A stretch of DNA of 64,000 nt from positions 1,116,001 through 1,180,000 of the forward strand of contig OZ243932.1 in assembly GCA_965214035.1 (NCBI GenBank), written 5' to 3'. This DNA comes from JAJDYQ01 sp965214035. GTDB taxonomy: Bacteria > Pseudomonadota > Gammaproteobacteria > JAJDYQ01. The notes beneath the pieces were generated by a model. The model was not told the DNA's origin, made no database searches, and saw only the letters and a list, made by a program, of their open reading frames with translations. The position numbers and the translations under genes were made by a program. Below, piece after piece: positions 1 to 9,717 of this stretch. Within the stretch, counting starts at the first letter, position 1. Each line of letters begins with the position of its first letter.

Positions 1-241
1 AACCCGATATTTCACCGGTATAGGCACCGGAGTCATGCTCATTGATATTCTGCGCCCCCCAAGCCACAGCGGTACCCCTGAGCCTTTCACAGACCTGCTG
101 CAAATAGACATACGGCACACACACCGCAATCTCCGCTTTTTTCACCGACCCGATACCAGCAAGGATACCGTCCAGCAAATGATTGATACTGTCGCGGGAA
201 CCGTTCATCTTCCAGTTACCGGCTACCAAAGGCTGACGCAT
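1..241 (-). CDS. tpiA: Triosephosphate isomerase, 5' part only
   Basis: Cytosolic glycolytic enzyme interconverting dihydroxyacetone phosphate and glyceraldehyde 3-phosphate. Reading the minus strand from the ATG at 241 gives MRQPLVAGNWKMNG, the family's N-terminal signature with the substrate-binding Asn and Lys (GNWKMNG). It is followed by a stretch with CVPYVYL and then WGAQNINEHDSGAYTGE, which corresponds to the family's conserved GAQN and GAYTGE segments. About 80 of the usual 250 or so residues are present; the rest, including the catalytic His and Glu, lies left of the window. The start is supported by the conserved MRxPLVAGNWKMNG arrangement. The gene lies downstream of, and in the same direction as, the giant surface protein gene, separated by about 260 bases that hold terminator-like hairpins, so it is probably transcribed separately. 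Confidence 0.93.
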   Translation of the reverse strand, partial: MRQPLVAGNWKMNGSRDSINHLLDGILAGIGSVKKAEIAVCVPYVYLQQVCERLRGTAVAWGAQNINEHDSGAYTGEISG

Positions 242-437
242 AGGACAAATTCCGGGGCACTCGTTAAAAGCGGGCGCAGAGTAGCAACAACGAACAGAAA
301 AAGCAACGCCGATAATCCAGCGACAGACAAAACCCGGGCGGGAGCAGCTTACAGAAGAAAGCAAGCCTCGGAACGGCAAATCGAAACCGTCCGGGGACAA
401 CAGCCTGGAAGTTAAAATCAAAAAAGCGGAACCGGAA

Positions 438-492
438 TAACAATACAAAGCGGGAATCCGGCCCCGCAACAGCCGGCAGGGAAGTGCCGGCT
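438..492 (-). terminator. Two stem-loops downstream of the giant surface protein gene
   Basis: Just past the stop codon of the surface protein (minus strand) there are two inverted repeats. One is AGCCGGCA/TGCCGGCT (471-478 and 485-492) with a six-base loop. The other is GCGGG/CCCGC (450-454 and 463-467), which on the minus strand is followed by a T-rich run (TTTGTATTGTTATT). The second pair fits a Rho-independent terminator, although its stem is short. Confidence 0.45.
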
Positions 493-501
493 ACGGAAAT
501 C

Positions 502-3500
502 CTACCAGTTCAGCTTCCACTCCGCGCCGACGCTGTGGCGGGGGTTATTGTCATCCTGTTCGCGGCGGATGGCCTTGATATCCAGCTTCGACTTCAGGCC
601 AGCCGGGTTCGACAACAGACGCCAGCCCAGAGTCAGATCACGTTTCGCATCGGATGCCGACAGGCTCGCATAGGGGATGCCGGTCGCATCGTCCATCAGG
701 GCGAAGCCCCACTCACCTTTCAACGTCCAGCGGCTCGATACATCAGCGGTATCAGCATTATCCTCCTTCAGCGCATCCGTCAGAGAATCCGACAACAACC
801 GATCCAGACCACTGGCCGCCGGTGCATTGCCGTACTCATGGCGCAGACTGAACGACGGACCATGCGCCGAATCCGGCCGCGCCTTGTAACGCAGTGAACC
901 GGACAGACCCCACTCCTCACGCCCGGAGGCCTCATGCTCCAGCAGATAACGGCTGCGCACATCAAAGGTCAAACCACGGGCCGGTAACTGCCAGTTCAGG
1001 CCACCGCCCAGCTCCAGACCAAAGCCTTCACTGGTATCACCGCCGTCATAACGCAGACCCAGTTCCAGCTCCGGTGTCAGGCGCATACCGCCCTCTTCCG
1101 GCAACTGCCAAGACCACTCCAGACCCATCCGGAAACGCTGTGTATCCAACGTCATACCCGGCACTCCCGGCACTCCAGCATTGGAATCATCCGACTTGAT
1201 ACGCGCCAGTGTCATATCCGAAATCAGCCTCAGACTCAAACCGCCCTCTTCCACCGGACGATCCAGCAACGTACCGCGCAGACCGGCGGTGGCCGATACC
1301 TGCTCCAGATCGTGCTCCGACCTGCCGGTCTGTGAAGTCTGCTCCAGATCACCTCGACCGTAGCTCGCCGCACCCCACAGTTGCAGACGCTCCGTCAGGT
1401 CATAACGCAGGTACGGCAGCAGGGAGGCCAGCGTACCGGACAGATCACCTTCGTCCGATGCTGATGCACTCTGCCATTCGCCATCACTGTCGCTGTAAGC
1501 CAGCGCCAGACCCAGCAGCGTCCGACCACTGCTGTGGTCAACACCCAGCATGGCCGTGGTGACCTCGCCGTCTATCGAAGTACCATCGTCGGCGTCTTTA
1601 TAGCTCGAATACGAGGCACGCCCCCAGATCGAAGTACCGTCCTCGTCACGGAATGTGAAATGACTGCCGCGCAGCACGGACGGCAACAGCTTCGGTAAGG
1701 ACAAAGTGCGTGACAGCTTGCGCGGACGATCCGACGAACCGGCACCCAACTGCTCAATGCCCAGCACACTGGCATCCGGGACGCCGCGACTGGACAGCAA
1801 ACGCGCCGCATTGAATGACTGACCCCGCGGCAGACCGTTCAGATTACCCGACAGACCCGGCTGGTCTGATGCCGTGAAACGATGATGCAGACCACCCAGC
1901 ATATGCTCAATCGCCGTCAGACCAAAGCGTGGCAACCACATCTGCTGCGCCGCCTGCATCGCCTCCGCGCTGCCCACACGGACCTCAACCTCGGCCGTCA
2001 CACCGCCATAGTTCGCACCTGCCATATGGGTCAGAATCACCCGATTCGACAACGCATTGCTGTCCGTGCCCGCCGTCACCGTGATGGTCTGTGCCATATT
2101 CCAGTTACCTATACTGAATGTCAGACTTTCCGGTGCCACTGTCAGACCCGTGTCCTCATGCCCCATCACCGTCACGATCACATCTGCGGTCGGTACAATC
2201 GCCAGTGCCACCATGTAGCTGCTGCTGCCCCCCGGCTGCAAGGTCAGAACCTCTGTCGTCGAGAGCACCAATGCCGGCGTATTATCCATAATGCGTACCA
2301 TCAGTGATTCGGCCGAGGCCGTATCGTATTCGGCACCAGCCGCCGTGTGTGCCAGAGTCACGGCATCATTGTCGCTGTCGTCGTCAGCAGAGGCTGACAG
2401 CGTGACCACCTGTTCCTCATTCCAGTTGTCTGAACTGAAGGTCAGGGTGTTCTGATCGCCAACCATGTCGGCATCGGTGTCCGCTCCCAAGGCCGTGGTG
2501 GCACCGCTCAGGGTAATGACAACCTCCGCCATCGGTTCAGTCGCCAGTGCGACCGTATAGCTGGTCGTGCTGCCTTCAATCAGGCTGATGGCCGTCGCCG
2601 GGGTCAGCACAATGGCCGGGTCTTCAGTCAATGTCGGATCATCGTCGTCCATGACGGTAACTGCGACAGAGTCCAGTTCCAGAACAGTGGTATAGGCACC
2701 ACCGTCAGCGGTGCTGATGGTGTGGGTGATGGTCCCGGTGCGCTCGTCACCGGTGTTGTCGGTGTCGTCATTGACGCCGGTCACGGTCACGGCCTGCGGC
2801 TGGTTCCAGTTGGATGTAGCAAAGGTCAGCATGAGTGGAGCCACCGCGAATGTGGCTGCATCACTGGAGGTGACCATCACGGCGACATTGCCGACCGGCA
2901 GCGTGTTCAGCACCACGGTGTAGCTGTCGGTACCGCTGTCTTCGGCTACGGTGACAGAGGCCGGATTGACAGTGATACCGACTGTGGTCGGCACCGTGGC
3001 ATCCTCAATCGTAAAATCAACATTGCCCATGCCAGAGGCACCGCCGCCCAGGTTGGTGCCGGAGTTGCTGTCCAGTGTGCCCAGACCAATGCGCACCGTT
3101 TCGCCGCCAGTCTCGGCCATGGCATCCGTTTGTGCCATCAGGGTCAGGGTGGCTATCTGACCACCGGCGCTGAAGGTCACGCTGCCGCCGCTCAGTTCGC
3201 CGTAATCCACGCCATTGGCTGTGGTGCCGGTCAATGTGTAGTCGGTGCCGAAGGTGGCGGTACCGCCGAAGATCAGCCGCACGGTCAGTTGCTCGCCGGC
3301 CTCCAGAGCGCGACCCAGGGTAATGGTGAGCGGTTTGCTGTCGCCTTCGGCCACATTACCAGGATCACCGGCCAGCGTGACCGGGGTGGCATCGTCGTCC
3401 ATGACGGTAACTGCGACAGAGTCCAGTTCCAGAACAGTGGTATAGGCACCACCGTCAGCGGTGCTGATGGTGTGGGTGATGGTCCCGGTGCGCTCGTCAC

Positions 3501-6500
3501 CGGTGTTGTCGGTGTCGTCATTGACGCCGGTCACGGTCACGGCCTGCGGCTGGTTCCAGTTGGATGTAGCAAAGGTCAGCATGAGTGGAGCCACCGTGAA
3601 TATGGCTGCATCACTGGAGGTGACCATCACGGCGACATTGTCGACCGGCAGCGTGTTCAGCACCACGGTGTAGCTGTCGGTACCGCTGTCTTCGGCTACG
3701 GTGACAGAGGCCGGATTGACGGTGATACCGACTGTGGTCGGCACCGTGGCATCCTCAATCGTAAAATCAGCCAGATTGTCCGTGCCAGAGGCACCGCCGC
3801 CCAGGTTGGTGCCGGAGTTGCTGTCCAGTGTGCCCAGACCAATGCGCACCGTTTCGCCGCCAGTCTCGGCCATGGCATCCGTTTGTGCCATCAGGGTCAG
3901 GGTGGCCACCTCACCACCGGCGCTGAAGATCACGCTGCCGCCGCTCAGATCACTGTAATCCACGCCATTGGCTGTGGTGCCAGTCAATGTGTAGTCGGTG
4001 CCGAAGGTGGCGGTACCGCCGAAGGTCAGCGGCACGGTCAGTTGCTCGCCGGCCTCCAGAGCGCGACCCAGGGTGAGGGTGAGCGGTTTGCTGTCGCCTT
4101 CGGCCACATTACCAGGATCACCGGCCAGCGTGACCGGGGTGGCATCGTCGTCATGCACTCCGACGGACGCCACGGAGGGATCGCCCACTTCATAGCCCGT
4201 ACCATTACCTACGGTCACGGTGACCGTGCCATTGGGTTCATCCACGGCATCGCCCTGCGTCGCAATCAAATAGGTCACCGTGCTGGAACCACTATTCAGG
4301 GCAACCGTCTGTGCGCCGCTGGTGGTGATAAAACCGCTGCCGCCGGTCACATTGAGCATCAGGGTCAGGGCGTCCGTCGGGGCCGGTGTGGCCGTCAGGG
4401 TAAAGCTGGCACTGCCCATCCCTTCCGTGACCGTGGCACCACCGGTGATGGTGATCATCGGCATGACAATGACATCGTTGACTTGCACACTGAAGGTGTT
4501 ACTGCCGCTGTGCGGATCGGCACCACCGCCCACATTGGTGCTCAGACTGCTGTGGTCAAAGCCATTGGGCCCATCACCGTCCTGACCCAAGGCGATAACA
4601 TAAGTTTCGGAACCACCGCCTTCCACCATATTGTCGCCGTTGGCGGTCAAGGTCAGTTCAGCCGTCTGTGCGCCGGCATCCTCAAAGCGCAGCAGCGGAG
4701 TCATTGTGTTCTCATTGGACAGAACCACACCGGTTCCGGTCGCACTCAGGCTCCAGTCCGCCGGTTCGACATCGGTACCGGTTACGCTCAGCGGTACCTC
4801 GATGATCTCGCCGGCAACCAGGGCACGACCCAGCTCGACTGTGAAGGTAACGGCCTGGCCTTCATCAATAGCGCCCGTACTGCCGGTGCGAATCAGGCTG
4901 ACCTCGGTCGGGTCGTTGTCAATGATGGTCAGCGTGACCATGGACGGAGAACCGGCTGCAAACCGTGGATCGGATACATGGATGGTCAGAGTGCCGTTGG
5001 GCTGATCCATATTGTTTTCATCGAATTCATCAATAAAGTATTCAACATCCACTGGTCTTGTCAAAAGGCCACTTGTAAGGCTGCTAGTTAAGCTATAACC
5101 AGTGGTAAGAGTGATAAAATCATCGGGGGTGCCCAAAACGTCCGCCACCGGCGGGTCCACAGTGAATCGAGCCGTAATGGACGACCCCCCTTCCTCGATG
5201 GTTGTTTCACCATTTGGCAAGCTGACAGTCAATGTCGGATCATCGACCTGCACACTGAAGGTGTTACTGCCGCTGTGCGGGTCGGCACCGCCGCCCACAT
5301 TGGTGTTCAGACTGTCCTGGTCAAAGCCATTGGGCACATCACCGTCCGGACCCAGGGCGATAACATAAGTTTCGGAACCACCGCCTTCCAACGTATCGTC
5401 GCCGTTGGCGGTCAAGGTCAGTTCAGCCGTCTGTGCGTCGGCATTCTCAAAGCGCAGCAGCGGAGTCATTGTGTTCTCATTGGACAGAACCACACCGGTT
5501 CCGGTCGCACTCAGGCTCCAGTCCGCCGGTTCGACATCGGTACCGGTTACGCTCAGCGGTACCTCGATGATCTCGCCGGCGATCAGGGCACGGCTGAGTT
5601 GTACGGTGAAGGCGACGGTGCCGCCCTCGTCAATGGCACCCGTGCCGGTGCGAATCAGGCTGACCTCGGTCGGGTCGTTGTCAATGATGGTCAGCGTGAA
5701 CATGGACGGAGAACCGGCTGCAAACCGTGGATCGGATACATGGATGGTCAGAGTGCCGTTGGGCTGATCCATATTGTTTTCATCAATAAAGTATTCATAA
5801 TCCACTGGTCTTACCAAAGAGTCATCTTCAAGAGTGGTAAATGAGGCATAACCAGTGGTAAGAGTTCTAAAATTATCGGGGTTGCCCAAAAATTGCTCCA
5901 CCAGCGGGTCCGCAGTGAATCGAGCCAGAATGGACGACCCCCCTTCCTCGATGGTTGTTCCACCATTTGGCAAGCTGACAGTCAATGTCGGATCATCGTC
6001 ATCCATGACGGTAACTGCGACAGAGTCCAGTTCCAGAACAGTGGTATAGGCACCACCGTCAGCGGTGCTGATGGTGTGGGTGATGGTCCCGGTGCGCTCG
6101 TCACCGGTGTTGTGGGTGTCGTCATTGACGCCGGTCACGGTCACGGCCTGCGGCTGGTTCCAGTTGGATGTAGCAAAGGTCAGCATGAGTGGAGCCACCG
6201 TGAATGTGGCTGCATCACTGGAGGTGGCCATCACGGCGACATTGTTGCCGACCGGCTGCGTGTTCAGTACCACGGTGTAGCTGTCGGTACCGCTGTCTTC
6301 GGCTACGGTGACAGAGGCCGGATTGACAGTGATACCGACTGTGGTCGGCACCGTGGCATCGTCGTTGACAATGGTGTGGGTGATGCTGCCGGCTGTGTCA
6401 GATATGGACAGGCCGGGGGTGCGGGTGCGATTAGAACTCGGTTGGATAATAGTCAGCATCACTGTTTCATCGGCCTCGATGGCTGTATCGCCCATGACAC

Positions 6501-9500
6501 GGAAGCGAAGCTCAAAACTGGTTTCGCCAGAGGGAATATAGAAATCCTGGTTGCTCAATTGGAAAAAATTCACCGAGGCGGCACGATTCAAGGGAGGAAG
6601 AATTTCGGGATCAAATATCGTGTCATAATCGGTGCCGAGAGTGGCTGAACCCGAAAGCCTGAGCACAGGAAACAAATCCCGGTCGTAGGGCCGCGACAGG
6701 CTGACCGTCACGATCTTGATGGTCTCGCCATTATCGCCCTCGTTATCCGAGGCCGAGTCAATGGTGATGGACAGACTGATGTCATCGTCGTCATTGACCG
6801 TGACTGCCGCTGAGCCCCGACCACCCACGGCCCGATAACCGGTACCATCGGCAATGGCAACCGTGACCGGGCCATCGATTTCATCCAGGGTATCGGCGGT
6901 GGTGGGCAGGCTGTAGCTGAACGTGCCGCCGGTACCGATGGTGACCGTCTGGGTGCCTTCGTCCCCCGAGGCCAGAAAATCACTGCCCGCTACATCGGTT
7001 ACCACCAGATTGACCGCCAGAGTACCCGCCGGTGCCGGATCGGCCGTGAGGGTAAAGCGGGCCGGCGTGCCCTCGGTAACCGAGGTCGTATCGGCCTCAA
7101 TGCGCACCGTGGTGCCAGCAAAGTCTTGCACCTGCACGCTGAAGGTGTTACTGCCGCTGCGCGGGGAGGCACCGCCTGCCAGTGCCGAGTCGCCAAAATC
7201 GCCCAGCGCAATACTCCATGTTTCCATGCCGCTGCCTTCCACGGCCCCGTCCAGCACCGTGGTCAGCTCCAGGGTGGCTGTGCGGGCACCGGCACCGGCA
7301 AAACGTATGACCGGACCAGCCAGCAGGCTGACTCCCGCAGACCCGGACCGGCTGGCCAGAAGCCAGTCCGCCGGCGTCCCGCCCGTGCCGCCAATCTGCA
7401 GAGGCACATCCAGGGTCTCGCCTGCGACCAGGGCACGCGCCAACATGACCGTGAACTCGACTATATCGCCCTCCGCGACCGAGCTGCCACCGGTATAGGA
7501 CAGGCTGACTTCGGTGGCCTCATCGTCCACCACCGTGACAACGACCGCATCCACCGGCAGACCAGTCGAATAACCGGCATCGTCACCGGTGGTGATGGTA
7601 TGGGTCAGGGTGAGCCTGCGACTGCCACCGGCATTGTCTTCATTGTCGTTGACCGCAGCCACCAGCACGGTCTGTGCCTGATCCCAGTTCATCGTGGTAA
7701 AGGTCAGGGTCTGTTCGATGCCGGCCATGCCGCCGGTTGTGTTGACGGTGGCTGTATCGGCTTCACCACCGGCCACCGTCAAGATGATTTCATCGCCCGG
7801 CTGACTGTCCAGCACCAGGGTGTAGCTGGCCGCGCCATCGGCTTCTTCCATGCTCAGCGCCGACCGGCTGACCGTGACTTTACCGCCGGGATCGTCATTT
7901 TCAATCGTGTGGGTGACCGCACCGACGATATTAGAAATGACGACATCCGTGACGGCCTCGCTAATACCGGTGGTCAGACCGATCAACGTTAGTACCACCG
8001 TCTCATCGATATCAAAGACCGTGTCGCCGATGACACGGATACGGAACTGGACGCTGGTGGCACCCGCGGTGATGGTGAATCTCCTGACCGGATTAAAGTT
8101 GATCAGGGCATTGTTGTCACCGGTACCGACCAGCTCATAGTCGGTGCCACGGGTGGCTGAGCCGGAACGACGCACATTCACCACCAGGTCCCGGCTGTAG
8201 GGCCGCGACAGGCTGACCGTAACCGTTTTGAAGGTCGTCTCACCGGCATCGCCTTCCGCATCGGTTACCGAGTCAATGCCAATGGACAACACGGTGCTTC
8301 CCTCGTCATTGACGACTAACTCAAAGCGATTGTTGTCGCCGTCCGGGTCGGCACCGCCGCCGACATTGGTGGCACGACCGGGAAGATCAAAGCCGTTGGT
8401 TGTTGAGCCGTCTTGGCCCAAGGCAATCATAAAGGTCTCGGAACCACCTTCATCGGTGTCGTCCAGCGCCGCGGCCAGTTGCAGCAGGGCGGTCTCGGCA
8501 CCGGCGCCGCTGAAGCGGATGAAGGGCACGGCCGTATCGGTGTCGTGCAGGCTGACGCCGGTATTGGCTATGCCCGCCTGCTCTGTCAGGCCCCAGTCGG
8601 CGGGAGTGACGCCGGTGCCGTCGATGGCCAGCGGTACGTCAATAATCTCGCCGGCGATCAGGGCACGGCTGAGTTGTACGGTGAAGGCGACGGTGCCGCC
8701 CTCGTCAATGGCACCCGTGCCGGTGCGAATCAGGCTGACCTCGGTCGGGTCGTTGTCAATGATGGTCAGCGTGACCATGGACGGAGAACCGGCTGCAAAG
8801 CCTCTCATGACGGATATGTCGATAGTCAGCGTACCATTGGGCTGATCGTCATCGTTGTCACGAATATTAAATGCAAAATCGATATCAGGGTCGAAAAAGC
8901 GATCCGGTCCCCTCAAAGAAGACCATCCATAACCAGGGCTGAAAAATAGAACATCTCCCGGACTTTGCCTTAGAAAGTAAGAACTATCGCTCATCCCCGG
9001 TTCAGGGTCTGCGGTCATTCGAACTGTGATAAAACCACCTCCTTCCTCGATGGTTGTTTCACCATTTGGCAAGCTGACAGTCAATGTCGGATCATCGTCG
9101 TCCGTGACGGTAACTGCGACAGAGTCCAGTTCCAGACCGGTGGTATAGGCACCACCGTCAGCGGTGCTGATGGTGTGGGTGATGGCCCCGGTGCGCTCGT
9201 CACCGGTGTTGTGGGTGTCGTCATTGACGCCGGTCACGGTCACGGTCTGCGGCTGGTTCCAGTTGGATGTAGCAAAGGTCAGCATGAGTGGAGCCACCGT
9301 GAATGTGGCTGTATCACTGGAGGTGACCATCACGGCGACATTGCCGAGCGGCTGCGTGTTCAGCACCACGGTGTAGCGGTCGGTACCGCCGTCTTCGGCT
9401 ACGGTCTGGGTGGATGAGGACAGTGTCACGCCGGCCGTCTGGGCGGCGACCTGGGCCGGCAGGCCGATGAGTAGAATCGGCAGAAGCAGGCTGCGGCACA

Positions 9501-9717
9501 GCCGGCGGACAGTTGGGCTGGCGGACTCAGGGCAGGCGGATTCGGGCAGAGTTCCGGTGGCATGTCCTGCCGCACGGGACAACATGGCCATGAAGCGCCT
9601 CATGGCCGATTTCCCCACCATTTGAGGGGGGGGGGGGGGGGGGGGGGGGGTGATAGCGGCCAGCGGCTGACAAATAGCGGCTGGTTTAATGGATGGCTGT
9701 TTGCAGATGGCAGCCAA
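502..9717 (-). CDS. Giant Calx-beta repeat surface protein with C-terminal autotransporter-like barrel
   Basis: About 3070 residues. Read from the ATG at 9717, residues 1-38 include a proline run encoded by a C25 tract. A hydrophobic segment (about 74-92, RSLLLPILLIGLPAQVAAQ) looks like a signal peptide cut near AAQ. Residues about 95-2580 are Calx-beta-like repeats, rich in Asp/Gly/Thr, with recurring acidic DDDD, DNDP and EGG motifs typical of calcium-binding extracellular beta-sandwiches. Residues about 2690-3071 resemble an autotransporter beta-domain (starting near IWGRASY) and end in an aromatic residue (KLNW) as outer-membrane barrels do. Likely role: secreted or surface-anchored adhesin or matrix protein. 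Possible starts are 9717, 9621 and 9603; 9603 (MRRF) overlaps the stop of an upstream frame as ATGA. The ATG with the clear Shine-Dalgarno (9893) is out of frame at the present tract length. Repeat modules are nearly identical at DNA level, which suggests recent duplication. Domain class is fairly sure; exact start and ligand are not. Confidence 0.85.
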   Translation of the reverse strand: MAAICKQPSIKPAAICQPLAAITPPPPPPPPQMVGKSAMRRFMAMLSRAAGHATGTLPESACPESASPTVRRLCRSLLLPILLIGLPAQVAAQTAGVTLSSSTQTVAEDGGTDRYTVVLNTQPLGNVAVMVTSSDTATFTVAPLMLTFATSNWNQPQTVTVTGVNDDTHNTGDERTGAITHTISTADGGAYTTGLELDSVAVTVTDDDDPTLTVSLPNGETTIEEGGGFITVRMTADPEPGMSDSSYFLRQSPGDVLFFSPGYGWSSLRGPDRFFDPDIDFAFNIRDNDDDQPNGTLTIDISVMRGFAAGSPSMVTLTIIDNDPTEVSLIRTGTGAIDEGGTVAFTVQLSRALIAGEIIDVPLAIDGTGVTPADWGLTEQAGIANTGVSLHDTDTAVPFIRFSGAGAETALLQLAAALDDTDEGGSETFMIALGQDGSTTNGFDLPGRATNVGGGADPDGDNNRFELVVNDEGSTVLSIGIDSVTDAEGDAGETTFKTVTVSLSRPYSRDLVVNVRRSGSATRGTDYELVGTGDNNALINFNPVRRFTITAGATSVQFRIRVIGDTVFDIDETVVLTLIGLTTGISEAVTDVVISNIVGAVTHTIENDDPGGKVTVSRSALSMEEADGAASYTLVLDSQPGDEIILTVAGGEADTATVNTTGGMAGIEQTLTFTTMNWDQAQTVLVAAVNDNEDNAGGSRRLTLTHTITTGDDAGYSTGLPVDAVVVTVVDDEATEVSLSYTGGSSVAEGDIVEFTVMLARALVAGETLDVPLQIGGTGGTPADWLLASRSGSAGVSLLAGPVIRFAGAGARTATLELTTVLDGAVEGSGMETWSIALGDFGDSALAGGASPRSGSNTFSVQVQDFAGTTVRIEADTTSVTEGTPARFTLTADPAPAGTLAVNLVVTDVAGSDFLASGDEGTQTVTIGTGGTFSYSLPTTADTLDEIDGPVTVAIADGTGYRAVGGRGSAAVTVNDDDDISLSITIDSASDNEGDNGETIKIVTVSLSRPYDRDLFPVLRLSGSATLGTDYDTIFDPEILPPLNRAASVNFFQLSNQDFYIPSGETSFELRFRVMGDTAIEADETVMLTIIQPSSNRTRTPGLSISDTAGSITHTIVNDDATVPTTVGITVNPASVTVAEDSGTDSYTVVLNTQPVGNNVAVMATSSDAATFTVAPLMLTFATSNWNQPQAVTVTGVNDDTHNTGDERTGTITHTISTADGGAYTTVLELDSVAVTVMDDDDPTLTVSLPNGGTTIEEGGSSILARFTADPLVEQFLGNPDNFRTLTTGYASFTTLEDDSLVRPVDYEYFIDENNMDQPNGTLTIHVSDPRFAAGSPSMFTLTIIDNDPTEVSLIRTGTGAIDEGGTVAFTVQLSRALIAGEIIEVPLSVTGTDVEPADWSLSATGTGVVLSNENTMTPLLRFENADAQTAELTLTANGDDTLEGGGSETYVIALGPDGDVPNGFDQDSLNTNVGGGADPHSGSNTFSVQVDDPTLTVSLPNGETTIEEGGSSITARFTVDPPVADVLGTPDDFITLTTGYSLTSSLTSGLLTRPVDVEYFIDEFDENNMDQPNGTLTIHVSDPRFAAGSPSMVTLTIIDNDPTEVSLIRTGSTGAIDEGQAVTFTVELGRALVAGEIIEVPLSVTGTDVEPADWSLSATGTGVVLSNENTMTPLLRFEDAGAQTAELTLTANGDNMVEGGGSETYVIALGQDGDGPNGFDHSSLSTNVGGGADPHSGSNTFSVQVNDVIVMPMITITGGATVTEGMGSASFTLTATPAPTDALTLMLNVTGGSGFITTSGAQTVALNSGSSTVTYLIATQGDAVDEPNGTVTVTVGNGTGYEVGDPSVASVGVHDDDATPVTLAGDPGNVAEGDSKPLTLTLGRALEAGEQLTVPLTFGGTATFGTDYTLTGTTANGVDYSDLSGGSVIFSAGGEVATLTLMAQTDAMAETGGETVRIGLGTLDSNSGTNLGGGASGTDNLADFTIEDATVPTTVGITVNPASVTVAEDSGTDSYTVVLNTLPVDNVAVMVTSSDAAIFTVAPLMLTFATSNWNQPQAVTVTGVNDDTDNTGDERTGTITHTISTADGGAYTTVLELDSVAVTVMDDDATPVTLAGDPGNVAEGDSKPLTITLGRALEAGEQLTVRLIFGGTATFGTDYTLTGTTANGVDYGELSGGSVTFSAGGQIATLTLMAQTDAMAETGGETVRIGLGTLDSNSGTNLGGGASGMGNVDFTIEDATVPTTVGITVNPASVTVAEDSGTDSYTVVLNTLPVGNVAVMVTSSDAATFAVAPLMLTFATSNWNQPQAVTVTGVNDDTDNTGDERTGTITHTISTADGGAYTTVLELDSVAVTVMDDDDPTLTEDPAIVLTPATAISLIEGSTTSYTVALATEPMAEVVITLSGATTALGADTDADMVGDQNTLTFSSDNWNEEQVVTLSASADDDSDNDAVTLAHTAAGAEYDTASAESLMVRIMDNTPALVLSTTEVLTLQPGGSSSYMVALAIVPTADVIVTVMGHEDTGLTVAPESLTFSIGNWNMAQTITVTAGTDSNALSNRVILTHMAGANYGGVTAEVEVRVGSAEAMQAAQQMWLPRFGLTAIEHMLGGLHHRFTASDQPGLSGNLNGLPRGQSFNAARLLSSRGVPDASVLGIEQLGAGSSDRPRKLSRTLSLPKLLPSVLRGSHFTFRDEDGTSIWGRASYSSYKDADDGTSIDGEVTTAMLGVDHSSGRTLLGLALAYSDSDGEWQSASASDEGDLSGTLASLLPYLRYDLTERLQLWGAASYGRGDLEQTSQTGRSEHDLEQVSATAGLRGTLLDRPVEEGGLSLRLISDMTLARIKSDDSNAGVPGVPGMTLDTQRFRMGLEWSWQLPEEGGMRLTPELELGLRYDGGDTSEGFGLELGGGLNWQLPARGLTFDVRSRYLLEHEASGREEWGLSGSLRYKARPDSAHGPSFSLRHEYGNAPAASGLDRLLSDSLTDALKEDNADTADVSSRWTLKGEWGFALMDDATGIPYASLSASDAKRDLTLGWRLLSNPAGLKSKLDIKAIRREQDDNNPRHSVGAEWKLNW
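2641..4143 (-). repeat. Two tandem copies of a ~750 bp module inside the surface protein gene
   Basis: The sequence beginning atcgtcgtccatgacgg at 2641 starts again at 3391, exactly 750 bases later, and the second unit runs to about 4143 (753 bases, including one extra codon near 3770). The units differ at only scattered positions and each encodes about 250 residues (two Calx-beta-like domains). Part of the unit (about 350 bases) recurs near 5995-6360 and 9090-9430. The whole-codon period keeps the reading frame, so copy number can change by recombination without breaking the protein. Confidence 0.9.
4485..5996 (-). repeat. Second tandem module pair, ~765 bp period
   Basis: The sequence gcacactgaaggtgttactg at 4485 recurs at 5250, and the similarity extends through each roughly 750-765 base unit. 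The most divergent part of each unit is a short stretch (about 5040-5140 and 5790-5900) encoding the loop after the FIDE segment. A third, more diverged relative lies near 8590-9100. The units encode the domain pair containing SVTGTDVEPADWSLSATGTG and the GGGADPHSGSNTFSVQV linker. Variation concentrated in one segment of otherwise near-identical modules suggests either diversifying selection or gene conversion around a variable loop. Confidence 0.8.

Noticed and set aside
35..415. Plus-strand open frame of 126 codons
   Set aside because: It lies opposite tpiA and the gap beside it; the minus-strand tpiA reading is unmistakable and this frame has no recognisable content.
2641..5996. CRISPR-like array suggested by many repeats
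   Set aside because: The repeats are 750 bases long, in frame, and encode protein domains; there are no short direct repeats with unique spacers.
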